Assembly (NCBI RefSeq): GCF_000002235.5
Contig: NW_022145534.1
Location: 992,001-1,056,000, forward strand
DNA: 64,000 nucleotides
Source: Strongylocentrotus purpuratus
Taxonomy: Eukaryota; Echinodermata; Echinoidea; Camarodonta; Strongylocentrotidae
Direction: 5' to 3'
Below the pieces are notes generated by a model that was not told the DNA's origin, searched no databases, and was given only the letters and a program-made list of their open reading frames with translations. Both the position numbers and the translations under genes were made by a program. This document shows, piece by piece, positions 61,841 through 64,000 of this stretch (positions are counted from its first letter, which is position 1; every line of letters begins with the position of its first letter).

Positions 61841-62013
61841 CAGTCAAACCTGCTTTAGTGACCAGTTGTCTACAAAGGCCACATTTGTTGTTTCCCTTGA
61901 AAATGGTTTCTCATTGAAACATGTACTAAAGCAACCTGTTTACAAAGACCACCTGTCTACAAAGGCCACTATTTGTGTTTCCCTTGGGCGGTTGCTATAA
62001 ACAGGTTTGACTG
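61841..62013. mobile_element. Tc1/mariner-type MITE
   Basis: Perfect 12-bp inverted ends CAGTCAAACCTG / CAGGTTTGACTG flanked by TA on both sides, 173 bp. The interior repeats 'tctacaaaggccac' twice and is non-coding. A shorter relative is at 15989-16075. Confidence 0.85.
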
Positions 62014-62517
62014 TATATATACATGTTTATATACCTCACTTAAGTAATCCAGCCATCTGATTGGTCGAAATTGCATTCATAAACTTCAACTGTTCTTGTA
62101 AAATTCCCGGTAACCATGCATAAAACATTTAATATTTTTAATAACCATGGTTATTAAAAAAATAGGTCAGCCTCCATGGTTACCCCATAGGTTTACATGT
62201 TAAAAAATGGTTTGAGCGATCGAGGATACCGTATGTGTGCGAAGGATTGGTCGGTAATTTCAATACAATTGAATCTCGATCGATCTTACCGACAATTTTA
62301 TCTTGCATTGTTGACATGAAGACGAAAATAAACTTCCAAAAACAAAAAAACAACATCTGCCGATAGATCTTGATCTAAGTTCGTGCCAATATGCATTGCA
62401 AAAGTAAAAGAAGGGTCCGTTTAATGGAGCTTTTGCGAAGCATTCATCACGCCGAAGCCGGTTTCAATCCATTTTAATGTATATATTGTACAAAACTGCC
62501 AAGCACGTGAACAGCGC

Positions 62518-62594
62518 GCGATGGACGAGTGGTGTAAGGCGTTGGTGAAAACTTCATCACTCATTGTACGCAAGGGTTCGACTCTCACCTTCGC
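62518..62594 (+). pseudogene. Decayed tRNA-like unit (pol III A and B boxes)
   Basis: GCGATGG at the start pairs 6 of 7 with CCTTCGC at the end. An A-box-like TGGTGTAAGGCG and a B-box-like GGTTCGACTCT are present, and TGGTG/CATCA can pair as an anticodon stem. The T stem pairs poorly and position 33 is not T, so it is a tRNA pseudogene or SINE head. A poly-A run follows at once, typical of a retroposed copy. Confidence 0.55.
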
Positions 62595-62655
62595 CAAAAA
62601 AAAAAAAGTATTTTTTATTTTTTATTTTTTAGTCTATTTTTTTTCGGCATATAAA

Positions 62656-62819
62656 AGTATTAATGACTGCTTTAATATTCGAGAAATAGTTTTTTTATAC
62701 GCTCTCGGGAAGGTTACAATTGGGCTATTCCCCTCGGCACGCCTCGGGTAATAGCACAATTCTAACCTTCCCTTGAGCTTATAAAAACAACTATTTCTCT
62801 CAAAGCAGTCATTAATACT
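62656..62819. mobile_element. 164-bp hairpin MITE
   Basis: Inverted halves: 'agtattaatgactgcttt' at the left and 'aaagcagtcattaatact' at the right, continuing through 'gagaaatagtt', 'gggaaggttacaatt' and 'ctattcccctcgg' and their complements. No coding content. Confidence 0.85.
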
Positions 62820-64000
62820 ATAATGTCCATCACTTGATACTTCAGGATCAATAAAAATAAAAATCTTTTTATGGCCATGCCTCTTTTCTGATTTTTCATT
62901 TTCATTTCTTTTGATAATGATTCATTAACATATGCCAGGAAATGCCATAGAGCTTGCAGTTTTGTGTGTGAATCTGTTGTGTATTTTAATATTATTACAT
63001 TACATTATGGCTGTATGAACAAACATAAAATCAAAAAGAGGCAAAATACTTCATGCATATTTGATTTAAACCTTGTTGGTCTTGGGTTTTTCTAAGTCAT
63101 CTGTTTAGAGCCAGATGTGCATTACCGTGAGCCCTTTTAGCTCTGTTAAAGCAGATGATATTGTCTAATGATATGTTGCTTTTATTTATATAAGTTTGCT
63201 TTTTTATCTGGTAATTTTGGTAGCCCTGATATGTTATGCAAGTGGATTTGTAGCACATTGTTATATCTCTATAATGTTCTGGCACCAATATCTCGCAAAG
63301 AAAGACATGTAAAAACAGCTTTATATATTACAATTGTATTCACAAACAATTCAAATACAGAATACATTTGGTTTCAGTAGTCCTATAATACAGCATTTCA
63401 AGTTCACAGTACAATACATATACTAGGGAGATATTTCTCATTGTACTTGCAAAAGTATATTTACAATTTAAAAATCAGTACTTATCTAAATACCCAATGG
63501 CACTAGTAAAAACAAATGTCATACATTTAAAAAAAAATTCCCTAAAAGCATATGACAAAGGTGGTTTGCATATACATGTACTACATGCATTACATCTATT
63601 TTCTGCCGGAAGGCCCTACTTAAAAACTTCAATAAACAAAGGTTTGTAAGTAGGACTTAATCCTATAAAAACACAATTAAATTAACAACTACGGACCTAC
63701 CGGGTACTTTTTGTGTGCATTCAAATGAGGAAAAGATGAAGGGGGTAGGGCCAATATTTATAAAGGTTTCAAGATGGAGAGTGGTCCTAAATTTACCAAA
63801 CTATCCATGAAATTCCCTGGAATATGTCTCCTTTGCATGGAAGAGGAGAGAGACGATTTTATTCACATTAAAAATACAATGTATTGATGTAAAACGGTAA
63901 AATTTAACAGAAGTAGTACTGATTGAAACGTGGCACTATCCAGGACCAGCCTGCAGTGCTGAGAAGAGACAAACATTGCAATGATTTGAGGGTTGAGGGG
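62820..64000. other. Non-coding right edge
   Basis: AT-rich DNA. I see no exon, RNA gene or repeat family that I can name. It could be a UTR or intron of a gene beyond the window. Confidence 0.5.

Overview
This is a eukaryotic nuclear window: split genes with GT-AG introns, AT-rich non-coding DNA, and many small transposon remnants. Protein similarity is to metazoans. The repeat style (tRNA-derived SINEs, hairpin MITEs, repeats whose ends read like 'GGGGCCCATTTCATAAAG') and a sea-urchin-like histone H2B relic suggest an echinoderm, most likely a sea urchin. The species call is inference.

Left part, minus strand (1 to about 37.2 kb): the 5' half of the giant HECT E3 ubiquitin ligase HUWE1 (also called Mule or ARF-BP1). 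I placed 47 coding exons whose reading phases chain without a break from the ATG at 32488 to 902, giving 2369 codons. The acidic middle and the catalytic HECT domain lie beyond the left edge. UBA, UIM, WWE and a BH3-like motif are readable. A probable non-coding first exon with a YY1-type ATGGCGGC element lies near 37.2 kb. Introns hold a hAT foldback element, TTAA-flanked MITEs, SINE bodies, a LINE tail, and a partial tandem duplication of one coding exon.

Middle (37.3-50.5 kb): a repeat-rich block with long G or C runs, several short tandem arrays and a recent 273-bp tandem duplication. It surrounds one small minus-strand gene (43.6-46.8 kb) that I assembled from three exons into a 326-aa MADF-BESS DNA-binding protein.

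Right part, plus strand (about 50.6-61.3 kb): a nine-exon gene (eight coding) for an 806-aa protein with an N-terminal RG/RGG-rich region, four U1/matrin-type zinc fingers and a C-terminal ubiquitin-interacting-motif-like helix. One intron holds an H2B relic and another a tRNA-headed SINE. The remainder to 64 kb is non-coding with Tc1/mariner-like and hairpin MITEs and a decayed tRNA-like unit.

The three genes do not form an operon or an obvious pathway. The only thematic link is that HUWE1 is a ubiquitin ligase and the zinc-finger protein carries a UIM-like motif.
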